From Lachnospiraceae bacterium (GTDB taxonomy: Bacteria; Bacillota; Clostridia; Lachnospirales; Lachnospiraceae): a DNA stretch of 32,814 nt. This document shows positions 8,021 through 14,978 of the stretch, in pieces; the first letter of the stretch is position 1, and each line of letters starts with the position of its first letter. Under the pieces are notes generated by a model. That model did not search any database. It was given only the letters and a program-made list of their open reading frames with translations, and was not told the origin of the DNA. Location: the NCBI GenBank assembly GCA_015056725.1, contig SVFS01000025.1, forward strand, positions 1 through 32,814, given 5' to 3'. A program made the translations under genes and the position numbers.

Positions 8021-9232
8021 TTATGCTTCTTCTATTCTTAGTCTGGAAATGAATCCTTTTAGTCCGTTTACTTTTTCTGCAAAAGCTTTTTCACTCATAA
8101 CATCTGTAAGGAATCCATATTCATCAGAAAGTTCATCCACCGTTACTACTGTACCTTTTCCGAATACATCTGATAATGTACTTACTTCACATTCTTTAGA
8201 TACTCTTACAAGGAATTTTCTTTCGGAATCTGCCATATCAAGTAAGTCAGCTTCTTCTTCACACCAATCAATTCCTAAATGTGTTCCCTGGAATTTTGCC
8301 GCTTCCAATACATCTGCTACTACCGCACTCGCTGTCGGAAGCTTTCCTGCTCCTCTTCCATAGTACATGGAATCATCCAGCATATCACCTTTCACAAAAA
8401 TACCGTTAAATACATCATTTACACTGTATAACGGATGCTCTGCTGAAATCATGAACGGAGATACCATTGCCAAATAACCTTTGTCAGTCGCTTTGCTCAT
8501 AGCAAGCAGTTTAATCGTAGCATTTAATTTCTTTGCATATAAGAAATCTTCTGCTGTAATTCCCGTAATACCTTCTGTATAAATCTGTTTAAAATCAACC
8601 GTTTTTCCACTCATCAAAGAAGAAAGAATCGCGATTTTCCTACATGCGTCATGTCCTTCCACATCTGCTTCAGGATTACGCTCCGCATACCCTTTTTCCT
8701 GTGCTTCCTTCAATACATCATCATAAGCAGCACCTTCGCGTCCCATCTTGGTCAGCATATAATTTGTTGTTCCATTTACAATACCGCTGATATTTAAAAT
8801 GTGTTCCTGCTTTAATGCATTATTAATGGTTCTGATAACCGGAATACCGCCGCCAACACTGGCTTCAAAGAAATAATTACAGTTATTTTCTTTTGCAATC
8901 TGAATCAGCTCAGCACCGTGATTTGCTACAAGTTCTTTATTAGAAGTACATACGCTTTTCCCTGCCATAAGTGCCTTCTTAGTAAAAGTATATGCCGGTT
9001 CATTGCCGCCCATTGTTTCACAAACAATTTTAATTTCAGGGTCATTTACAATAATATCCACATCATGAACTACTCTGTCATGAATTGGATCATTTTCAAA
9101 TTCACGTAAGTCAAGGACATACTTTACATGAACTTCTTCACCGACTGCCTTTACCATTCTATCCTGATTTTTTTCGATAACCTCTACAACACCGCTACCG
9201 ATGTTACCATATCCATATACTGCTACTTCCAT
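8021..9232 (-). CDS. hom: Homoserine dehydrogenase
   Basis: It reduces aspartate semialdehyde to homoserine, the branch point to threonine and methionine. The N-terminal Rossmann motif VAVYGYGNIGSGVVEVI is at residues 3-19. The family signature lies in GIVNGTTNYMLTKM and EKGYAERNPEADVEGHDACRK, with catalytic Asp and Lys. At 403 residues it is slightly short. After the catalytic domain only about 75 residues remain (RKFLVRVSKECEV onward), an ACT-like remnant rather than a clear full ACT domain. The ACT protein encoded 36 bp upstream may therefore carry the threonine sensing. Ribosome site GGAGGAGC precedes the ATG. It is the second gene of the operon. Confidence 0.95.
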   Translation of the reverse strand: MEVAVYGYGNIGSGVVEVIEKNQDRMVKAVGEEVHVKYVLDLREFENDPIHDRVVHDVDIIVNDPEIKIVCETMGGNEPAYTFTKKALMAGKSVCTSNKELVANHGAELIQIAKENNCNYFFEASVGGGIPVIRTINNALKQEHILNISGIVNGTTNYMLTKMGREGAAYDDVLKEAQEKGYAERNPEADVEGHDACRKIAILSSLMSGKTVDFKQIYTEGITGITAEDFLYAKKLNATIKLLAMSKATDKGYLAMVSPFMISAEHPLYSVNDVFNGIFVKGDMLDDSMYYGRGAGKLPTASAVVADVLEAAKFQGTHLGIDWCEEEADLLDMADSERKFLVRVSKECEVSTLSDVFGKGTVVTVDELSDEYGFLTDVMSEKAFAEKVNGLKGFISRLRIEEA

Positions 9233-9268
9233 AATTGCTCCTCCGTTTTTCTATATCGAATTAATTAT

Positions 9269-9709
9269 TTACTCACGTGCCAGCACCTTCACATAGTGTA
9301 CACCGCTTTTTTCTTCCATTGCCGTAAGCATTTCTGTTACATTTCCTGTGGTCTGAAGTACCTGTACACTCAAGCTCAATGATGCCGACCCATTAACCGG
9401 AATACTTTGATGTATGGTCAATATATTTGCTCCATAATCAGCCACCGTTTTTAATACTTCCGACAAAAGCCCCGGTTCATCATCCATCTGAACCGTCAAC
9501 GTAATCGTTGTTCCTTGCGTCGTGTCATGAAATTCCAAAATATCATCCTGATATTTATAGAAAGAACTTCGACTGATTCCAACCTGATCTACCGCATCCT
9601 GGACTGTCAAAACCTTTCTCGTTTCCAACAATCTCTTGGCTTCAACTACCTTTAAAAGTACTTCAGGTACTGCTTTTTCCCTTACTAAGAAATATTTATT
9701 CTTACTCAT
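9269..9709 (-). CDS. HTH-ACT regulator of the ThrR/PheB (UPF0735) family
   Basis: The protein has 146 residues. An N-terminal helix-turn-helix-like segment (VLTVQDAVDQVGISRSSFYK, about residues 33-52) is followed by a C-terminal ACT domain (LTVQMDDEPGLLSEVLKTVA, about residues 70-145). This is the UPF0735/PheB family. A Bacillus subtilis member, ThrR, is reported as a DNA-binding regulator of threonine genes. As the first gene of a threonine operon it is likely a threonine-responsive self-regulator, probably acting at the palindrome at 9920-9936. I place the start at the ATG at 9709 behind AGAGGA rather than the GTG at 9724, which lacks a ribosome site; the resulting length matches the family. 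Confidence 0.85.
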   Translation of the reverse strand: MSKNKYFLVREKAVPEVLLKVVEAKRLLETRKVLTVQDAVDQVGISRSSFYKYQDDILEFHDTTQGTTITLTVQMDDEPGLLSEVLKTVADYGANILTIHQSIPVNGSASLSLSVQVLQTTGNVTEMLTAMEEKSGVHYVKVLARE

Positions 9710-9904
9710 TTTTTCCTCTTTCACATCATTTCTTTGCTATCAGATTTCTACTTTTGAGTACTCTGTTTTTCTCAAAAAGCATGTCTTTCCCAAATTTTAG
9801 TAATATTGTACAAAAACTCACTCTTTGTCCGTCTGTCATACACACTTTTCCACATACGGCGCACATGTCCGTTTCAAAAAGACACTTGTTTTTCGCTGAA
9901 AGAT
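9710..9904 (-). other. Leader of the threonine operon (about 190 bases)
   Basis: The transcript predicted from the promoter at 9905-9935 has a leader of about 190 bases before the ThrR-like start. I looked for a T-box (the conserved GGTGG box) and for a Thr-rich leader peptide and see neither. Only weak short stems (ACGG/CCGT) are visible. An open frame of 64 codons crosses the region but begins upstream of the predicted start of transcription. Confidence 0.35.
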
Positions 9905-9936
9905 ATTCTATCACAGCCATATTGCATTATGCAATA
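9905..9936 (-). promoter_or_regulatory. Threonine-operon promoter with 17-bp palindromic operator
   Basis: On the minus strand TTGCAT (-35, within the palindrome) and TAGAAT (-10, 9905-9910) are spaced by 18 bp. The -35 lies in TATTGCATTATGCAATA (9920-9936), a perfect palindrome with one central base. A repressor bound there would block RNA polymerase. The first gene of the operon encodes an HTH-ACT protein, the natural candidate for the binder. Confidence 0.6.
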
Positions 9937-9985
9937 AAAAAATTGTACTTTTTTGTGTACATTTACCATCCCCTACACTACACAT

Positions 9986-10021
9986 AAAAAGGCGCATTGT
10001 CAAATGCCAACACGCCTTTTA
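9986..10021 (-). terminator. Terminator of the DUF6033-like gene
   Basis: AAAAAGGCG (9986-9994) pairs with CGCCTTTT (10013-10020), and an inner GCATT/AATGC hairpin sits in the loop. On the minus strand a TTTTTAT tract follows. It lies 33-68 bp after the stop at 10054. Confidence 0.75.
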
Positions 10022-10053
10022 CAAAATCATTTTTATCATTCATTTATTCCATC

Positions 10054-10821
10054 TTACACCGAAAAATCAATTCTTGTTCCGGTAAGTCTCACATCAGCAG
10101 CTATCTTGCTCCAATCGAAATTCGTAAGCTGTTCTATAAGTTCTTCTTCCGAGGATGCTTCAATCCAGGCTCTTTTCACCGTAGTCTCCTCATCCTCCTC
10201 GTAGAGCTTTTGTACATCGGATTTCTTTTCTGCTTTCTTTTCTTCCCTGCTATCTTCAAGGCGTTGCTGTCTTTCAGCTTCAATACGCTCTCTCTGCTTT
10301 TCAGACAGTTTCTCAAGCTCTGCAAAAATAGATACCGAGCCGTCATCATTCATGTAAACAGCCATTTTATTAATCAGCGTCTCACCGTTACTCCATGCAC
10401 TTTCAAATCCAAACTGCTGGCAAATACGCTTAGACATATCTATCGCAGTCTGCATTTTCTGTAATTTTTCCTGTGCATATTCTTCATCGCTTGCCATTTT
10501 TTCAAGCTCGGCACTTGAAAAAACAACCGAGAACTCCTTCGTGCTTTGATTTACCAATGCTCTTTTATCATCACTATCATCAGCAACAATAAAGTCATAG
10601 TCACTGTATGTTTTTCGAAGTTCGTTCAAATACTTTTTCGCTTTAGCCGACAGCTTATCTTCGCTGGATTTTACAGGACTCACTTCCGATGCTTTCTGCA
10701 CCGGTGTACTGTTTTGAATGGGTAACTCATCTTTTACGCCTGCAAGTAAATCGTTCTTTTTTGCCTGCATCGTATTTTCATAATAATTTGTCGCTTTTGC
10801 CATTCCAAATGCTGAAACCAT
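10054..10821 (-). CDS. Uncharacterised protein, DUF6033-like
   Basis: A 255-residue soluble protein without signal peptide or membrane segment. The pattern DFIVADDSDDKRALVNQSTK, FGFESAWSNGETLINKMAVY, DGSVSIFAELEKLSEKQRER and a final TRIDFSV resembles the DUF6033 family of Clostridia, by recall only. Residues 165-205 are Arg/Glu/Lys-rich and probably a helical coiled coil; residues 30-60 are polar linker. The function is unknown. The ATG at 10821 is chosen over an upstream in-frame TTG-type start because AAGGAGG lies at ideal distance. It forms a single-gene unit with a strong terminator downstream and a sigma-D-like promoter sequence upstream. Confidence 0.75.
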   Translation of the reverse strand: MVSAFGMAKATNYYENTMQAKKNDLLAGVKDELPIQNSTPVQKASEVSPVKSSEDKLSAKAKKYLNELRKTYSDYDFIVADDSDDKRALVNQSTKEFSVVFSSAELEKMASDEEYAQEKLQKMQTAIDMSKRICQQFGFESAWSNGETLINKMAVYMNDDGSVSIFAELEKLSEKQRERIEAERQQRLEDSREEKKAEKKSDVQKLYEEDEETTVKRAWIEASSEEELIEQLTNFDWSKIAADVRLTGTRIDFSV

Positions 10822-10904
10822 AATACTACCTCCTTGTATCACACACCGTATCGGGTACGGGCTACTTCTTTGCAAATCCGTTTACAAAGTATACTCTATT
10901 TGTA

Positions 10905-10931
10905 TTATCGACTAGACACGACAAAAAATTA
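10905..10931 (-). promoter_or_regulatory. Sigma-D/sigma-28-like promoter sequence
   Basis: On the minus strand TAAT (10928-10931), 15 bp, then GTCGATAA (10905-10912) resembles the flagellar sigma consensus TAAA-N15-GCCGATAA. It lies 84-110 bp before the DUF6033-like start. A TATACT at 10888-10893 without a good -35 is the vegetative alternative. Confidence 0.35.
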
Positions 10932-10987
10932 TATCTATCTTACAAACTTTTTCTGATTTCAAAAGTTTTTCTTTCTATTTGGATTAG

Positions 10988-11032
10988 TCACTTTTCGTTG
11001 ACATTCGCTGAGTTTTCTCACTTTATGCTGAC
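10988..11032 (-). repeat. Two tandem copies of a 15-bp motif, possible relic of an IS21-type end
   Basis: On the minus strand GTCAGCATAAAGTGA (11018-11032) and GTCAACGAAAAGTGA (10988-11002) match at 12 of 15 positions and are exactly 30 bp apart. Multiple short terminal repeats of this look occur at the ends of IS21-family elements. No transposase or second end is present in the window, so this would be a solo remnant. It sits in the gap after the UPF0340 gene. The link to IS21 is from memory of the family's end style, not a match I could search. Confidence 0.35.
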
Positions 11033-11044
11033 ATCCACAGGCTC

Positions 11045-11584
11045 TTACAGCATCTCTTCATCATATATGGCACGTGCGCCACCGATAAATTTCGGTCTCG
11101 TACGTGCAGCAACTACCGTTGCCTCACCAATCGTATGGTGTTCTAATCTTAATGGCACTGCCACTTTCTTCAAATGCATACCAATCAGAGTAAACCCTAT
11201 ATCCAGTCCTGCATCTGCCTTTATTTCTTCTAACGCAATCGGATGTGTAAATGCCGTGTATGCCTGCGTTGCCAAAGACCCGCCTGCCTTCGGCTGCGGA
11301 ACAACATTAACAGGTTCCGCAAACGGAACTGCTTCACGCTCTACGATAATTGCTCTATTTAAATGCTCACAGCACTGAATTGCAAGATATACTTCTTTAC
11401 TTTTTGTATAATCATGAAGGGCCTTAAATATCTCGCCTGCTACTTCTACATTGGAATTTGTACCAATCGTAGAACCAACCACTTCACTTGTGGAACATCC
11501 GACCACAATAATATCCCCCTTCTTCAGTTTCGCTTTTTCACATAATTCCGAAACAACAGCCGTTGCCTGCTCATAAATCGTCAT
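11045..11584 (-). CDS. UPF0340 family protein (YwlG-like, TIGR01440)
   Basis: A 179-residue soluble protein close to Bacillus subtilis YwlG. Typical segments are GDIIVVGCSTSEVVGSTIGTN near residue 25, LAIQCCEHLNRAIIVERE near residue 67, and ADAGLDIGFTLIGMHLKKVAVP near residue 122. The biochemical role of the family is unknown. The conserved Cys-Cys-Glu-His and Asp-Gly-like residues look like a metal or active site, which is inference. It follows the transketolase terminator, so it probably has its own weak promoter in the 70-bp gap. Ribosome site AAAGGATGG precedes the ATG. Full length, no oddity. Confidence 0.88.
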   Translation of the reverse strand: MTIYEQATAVVSELCEKAKLKKGDIIVVGCSTSEVVGSTIGTNSNVEVAGEIFKALHDYTKSKEVYLAIQCCEHLNRAIIVEREAVPFAEPVNVVPQPKAGGSLATQAYTAFTHPIALEEIKADAGLDIGFTLIGMHLKKVAVPLRLEHHTIGEATVVAARTRPKFIGGARAIYDEEML

Positions 11585-11654
11585 TTCACTACCATCCTTT
11601 ATTTATCACATAATCTTTTTCGGATTTTCATTCCAACACATGTATAACTTAAAA

Positions 11655-11682
11655 CGGTGCAACCCCTTTCGAGGTTGCACCG
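11655..11682 (-). terminator. Terminator of the glyA-transketolase operon
   Basis: Perfect 10-bp arms CGGTGCAACC (11655-11664) and GGTTGCACCG (11673-11682) around an 8-base loop are followed on the minus strand by TTTTAAGTT. It lies 12-39 bp after the stop of the transketolase C subunit. Confidence 0.8.
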
Positions 11683-11693
11683 CATCAAATATC

Positions 11694-12635
11694 TTATTTC
11701 AAGAAATCTTTTGCTTTGCTGTAAATGCCATCTGCATCTAAGCCGTATTTCTTAACAAGTGCACCTGCGGAACCGGATTCACCGAACATATCATTCATAC
11801 CGATTTTTAATACAGGTGTAGGAAGTTTTGCACAAAGTGCATCACATACTGCACTACCAAGACCACCGATTACAGAATGTTCTTCAACAGTGATAACCTT
11901 ACCTGTCTTCTTAGCAGAAGCAAGAACTGTTTCTTCATCTAATGGTTTGATTGTATGGATGTTGATTACTTCTGTATCGATACCGTCTGCTGCAAGTTTT
12001 TCTGCTGCTGCCAAAGCTTCCGCTACACAGATACCTGTTGCTACGATTGTTACATCTTTACCTTCGCGAAGAACAACACCTTTACCGATTTCAAATTTGT
12101 AATCAGCATTTTCATTGATTACAGGAACTGCTGCACGGCCAAATCTTAAGTATACAGGGCCATCATGATTGATTGCTGCTTCTACAGCTGCTTTTGCTTC
12201 AACATCATCACTTGGAACGATTACTGTCATACCAGGAATGGTTCTCATAAGAGCGATATCTTCGTTACACTGATGTGTAGCACCGTCTTCACCTACTGTA
12301 ATACCGGCATGTGTAGCACCGATTTTAACATTTAAACGTGGGTAAGCGATAGAGTTACGAACCTGTTCAAAGTTTCTTCCTGCTGCGAACATAGCGAAAG
12401 AACTGATGAAAGGAACTTTACCACATGTAGCAAGACCAGCAGCGATGCCTGTCATGTTACATTCAGCAATACCACAGTCAATAAATCTGTCCGGGAATGC
12501 TTTTTTGAATACGCCTGTCTTTGTAGCACCAGCAAGGTCTGCATCTAATACTACTAAATTAGGATATTTTGCACCACATTCTGCAAGTGCGTTACCATAA
12601 CTGTCTCTTGTTGCAACTTTCTTAACATCTGCCAT
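11694..12635 (-). CDS. Transketolase, C-terminal (pyrimidine-binding) subunit
   Basis: A 313-residue protein with the transketolase pyrimidine-binding domain (residues about 5-170: GIAECNMTGIAAGLATCGKVPF, with the Glu that activates thiamine diphosphate, and ATHAGITVGEDGATHQCNED). A C-terminal transketolase domain follows (about 190-305: TVEEHSVIGGLGSAVCDAL). It works with the N-terminal subunit encoded immediately before it, with only 2 bp between the genes. Together they interconvert pentose, tetrose, triose and hexose phosphates in the non-oxidative pentose phosphate pathway. Split transketolases are common in archaea and Clostridia, so this is not a broken gene. The pair follows glyA. DXP synthase is excluded by the split layout. 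Confidence 0.93.
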   Translation of the reverse strand: MADVKKVATRDSYGNALAECGAKYPNLVVLDADLAGATKTGVFKKAFPDRFIDCGIAECNMTGIAAGLATCGKVPFISSFAMFAAGRNFEQVRNSIAYPRLNVKIGATHAGITVGEDGATHQCNEDIALMRTIPGMTVIVPSDDVEAKAAVEAAINHDGPVYLRFGRAAVPVINENADYKFEIGKGVVLREGKDVTIVATGICVAEALAAAEKLAADGIDTEVINIHTIKPLDEETVLASAKKTGKVITVEEHSVIGGLGSAVCDALCAKLPTPVLKIGMNDMFGESGSAGALVKKYGLDADGIYSKAKDFLK

Positions 12636-12637
12636 GA

Positions 12638-13480
12638 TTATTCACCTGCTTTCTCTAATTCTTCATCAATTTTTGCAAGGTCAGCAAGTGCGATAGCAAG
12701 CTCGTCATCGTTAGGAGCTTTTCCATGCCATCCTGCATTGTTTTCCATAAAGGATACGCCTTTACCTTTTGTACTCTTCATAACGATAGCTGTAGGCTGT
12801 CCTTTTGTTTCTTTTGCTTCCTTAAATGCAGCACGAAGCTCATCAAAATCATGTGCATTTACGTTGATTACGTGGAAGTTGAATGCTTCAAACTTCTTGT
12901 CGATAGGATATGGAGAACATACATCTTCAATCTTACCGTCAATCTGAAGACCGTTGTTGTCAACGATTACTACTAAGTTGTCAAGGTTACGAGCGCCTGC
13001 AAACATAGCTGCTTCCCAAACCTGACCTTCCTGGATTTCACCATCACCAAGAAGTGTATAAGTTCTGTATGCTTTGCCGTCTAATTTAGCAGCAAGAGCC
13101 ATACCTACTGCTGCAGAGATACCCTGTCCGAGAGAACCGGAAGACATATCTACACCAGGTGTTTCCTGCATACATGGATGTCCCTGAAGATAAGAACCTA
13201 AATGACGAAGTGTGAGAAGGTCCTCAACCGGGAAATATCCTCTGTTTGCTAATGTAGAATAAAGACCAGGAGCTGTGTGTCCTTTAGAGAGTACGAAACG
13301 GTCTCTGTCCGGATTTTTTGGATCCTTTGGATCAATATTCATTTCCTCGAAGTAGAGATAAGTAAAAAGATCTGTTGCAGATAAGGATCCGCCCGGATGA
13401 CCAGCTTTTGCGCTGTGTACCGCCTTCACAATCCCTTTACGAACCTCATTTGCTGTTTTTTGAAGTTCTAAATTGGTCAT
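12638..13480 (-). CDS. Transketolase, N-terminal (diphosphate-binding) subunit
   Basis: This 280-residue subunit carries the thiamine diphosphate/Mg binding domain: KAGHPGGSLSATDLFTYLYF, RDRFVLSKGHTAPGLYS, and the GDGEIQEGQVWEAAMFAGARN motif with NN of VIVDNNGLQ. I choose the ATG at 13480 (MTNLELQKTANEVRKG), preceded by GCGGGGATG, because the family starts there. A TTG-type start at 13540 would add 20 residues and fall inside a hairpin. The gene overlaps functionally with its partner downstream at 12635, and both follow glyA in the same transcription unit. Full length for a split transketolase. Confidence 0.93.
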   Translation of the reverse strand: MTNLELQKTANEVRKGIVKAVHSAKAGHPGGSLSATDLFTYLYFEEMNIDPKDPKNPDRDRFVLSKGHTAPGLYSTLANRGYFPVEDLLTLRHLGSYLQGHPCMQETPGVDMSSGSLGQGISAAVGMALAAKLDGKAYRTYTLLGDGEIQEGQVWEAAMFAGARNLDNLVVIVDNNGLQIDGKIEDVCSPYPIDKKFEAFNFHVINVNAHDFDELRAAFKEAKETKGQPTAIVMKSTKGKGVSFMENNAGWHGKAPNDDELAIALADLAKIDEELEKAGE

Positions 13481-13514
13481 TTCTTCATCCCCGCTTTGTA
13501 ATTTATTTTTATCT

Positions 13515-13549
13515 ATTTCCGGTTTGACAAATCCTGCCAAACCTGAAAT
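13515..13549 (-). repeat. Hairpin between glyA and the transketolase genes
   Basis: ATTTCC-GGTTTG (13515-13526) pairs with CAAACC-TGAAAT (13538-13549), 11 of 12 positions, around an 11-base loop. It starts 15 bases after the glyA stop. No U-run follows, so readthrough into the transketolase genes is expected. It may protect the upstream message or set the ratio of the genes. Confidence 0.5.
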
Positions 13550-13563
13550 TGATTAGTACCGGA

Positions 13564-14802
13564 TTAGATTAATGGATATTTGTCTGTTAACTCTTTTACG
13601 ATAGCTCTTGCTTCTGCAATCTTTTCTTCGCCACCGTTAATCACAAGTGCAATTGCTTCTGCAATCTTATCCATATCTTCTGTATTCATTCCACGGCTTG
13701 TTACTGCTGCTGTTCCAAGTCTTATACCGCTTGTAACAAATGGAGACTGTGGATCGTTTGGAATAGTATTTTTATTTGCTGTGATATGAGCTTCGTCAAG
13801 AAGTTTTTCAACCGCTTTACCTGTTAATCCTTTTTTGCTTACATCCACAAGCATTAAGTGGTTATCTGTACCACCGGATACGATATCGATGCCTCTTGCA
13901 AGTAAGCCTTTGCAAAGTGCCTGTGCATTGTCCACGATATTCTTTCCGTATTCTTTGAAAGATGGATCAAGAGCTTCTTTGAAGCAAACTGCTTTTGCAG
14001 CGATAACGTGCATTAATGGACCACCCTGGATACCCGGGAAAATAGCTTTATTAAAGTTATATTTATCAGCTGCTTCCTGATTGCATAAAATCATACCGCC
14101 ACGAGGTCCGCGAAGTGTTTTGTGTGTTGTAGTAGTAACTACATCAGCATATGGGATTGGGCTTGGATGAACACCTGCAGCTACAAGACCTGCGATGTGA
14201 GCCATATCTACCATAAGTACTGCGCCTACTTCGTCAGCGATTTCTCTGAATTTCTTAAAGTCAATTGTTCTTGCATAAGCAGAAGCACCTGCAATAATCA
14301 TTTTTGGTTTACATTCAAGTGCAATTTCTCTTACTTTATCATAATCGATGAAACCTTCATCGTTTACACCATAAGGTACACAGTTGTAGTATTTACCTGA
14401 CATATTAACCGGTGAACCATGAGATAAATGTCCGCCGTGGTCAAGGTTCATACCCATATATGTATCGCCCGGCTGTAATACCGCAAAAAATACTGCCATA
14501 TTAGCCTGTGCACCGGAGTGTGGCTGCACATTTGCATAATCACATCCGAATAATTCTTTTGCTCTATCTCTTGCTAAATCTTCTACTACGTCTACACACT
14601 GACATCCGCCATAATATCTCTTTGCCGGATAACCTTCTGCGTATTTGTTAGTAAGTGGGCTTCCCATTGCTGCCATAACAGCTTTGCTTACCCAGTTTTC
14701 AGATGCAATCAACTCGATGTGACTGTTCTGTCTCTCCTGTTCATCCACAATTGCCTGTGCAACTTCCGGATCTACGTTTTTCACTTCATCAAATGAATAC
14801 AT
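13564..14802 (-). CDS. glyA: Serine hydroxymethyltransferase
   Basis: This pyridoxal-phosphate enzyme converts serine and tetrahydrofolate to glycine and methylene-tetrahydrofolate in the cytosol. The cofactor lysine is in [19 protein letters not shown]. Other signatures are [31 protein letters not shown] and [18 protein letters not shown]. At 412 residues it is full length. It heads a unit with the split transketolase, linking one-carbon supply with pentose phosphate metabolism. It has an extended -10 promoter 94-122 bp upstream and a structured leader of about 87 bases. The ribosome site is AGGAGGAGAG. Confidence 0.97.
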   Translation of the reverse strand: MYSFDEVKNVDPEVAQAIVDEQERQNSHIELIASENWVSKAVMAAMGSPLTNKYAEGYPAKRYYGGCQCVDVVEDLARDRAKELFGCDYANVQPHSGAQANMAVFFAVLQPGDTYMGMNLDHGGHLSHGSPVNMSGKYYNCVPYGVNDEGFIDYDKVREIALECKPKMIIAGASAYARTIDFKKFREIADEVGAVLMVDMAHIAGLVAAGVHPSPIPYADVVTTTTHKTLRGPRGGMILCNQEAADKYNFNKAIFPGIQGGPLMHVIAAKAVCFKEALDPSFKEYGKNIVDNAQALCKGLLARGIDIVSGGTDNHLMLVDVSKKGLTGKAVEKLLDEAHITANKNTIPNDPQSPFVTSGIRLGTAAVTSRGMNTEDMDKIAEAIALVINGGEEKIAEARAIVKELTDKYPLI

Positions 14803-14834
14803 TGTCTTTCTCTCCTCCTAGATGTTTATCTTAA

Positions 14835-14924
14835 TTGTGCCTTGCACAAATGGCGTCTTATACTCCTCGTTTTGTTTTACACCATATTCCATACCAGTAT
14901 AACACACTTTTACAGTCTGATAAA
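14835..14924 (-). promoter_or_regulatory. glyA promoter and structured leader
   Basis: On the minus strand a TATACT -10 (14896-14901) with an upstream TGT (extended -10) lies 17 bp from TTTATC (-35, 14919-14924). The start would be near 14889. The leader can form ATGGTGT/ACGCCAT (7 pairs, one G-U) and a tight TTGTGC-N3-GCACAA hairpin (14835-14849). I do not recognise a glycine or tetrahydrofolate riboswitch. Confidence 0.55.
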
Positions 14925-14978
14925 TATTAAAAATATACGCAAGTTTTTATATTTTAAAGAAAAAAATATAGAAAATAA

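Noticed and set aside
9710-9904. T-box or threonine attenuator
   Set aside because: No conserved T-box sequence, no Thr-rich leader peptide and no terminator hairpin with U-run before the first gene.
9726-9920. 64-codon open frame in the threonine-operon leader (MAVIEYLSAK..., with Cys-x2-Cys)
   Set aside because: It begins upstream of the predicted transcription start and inside the operator, and has no ribosome site. The composition looks random.
14803-14889. Glycine or tetrahydrofolate riboswitch before glyA
   Set aside because: Stems are present but the conserved cores of those classes are not recognised; the leader is too short for a tandem glycine switch.
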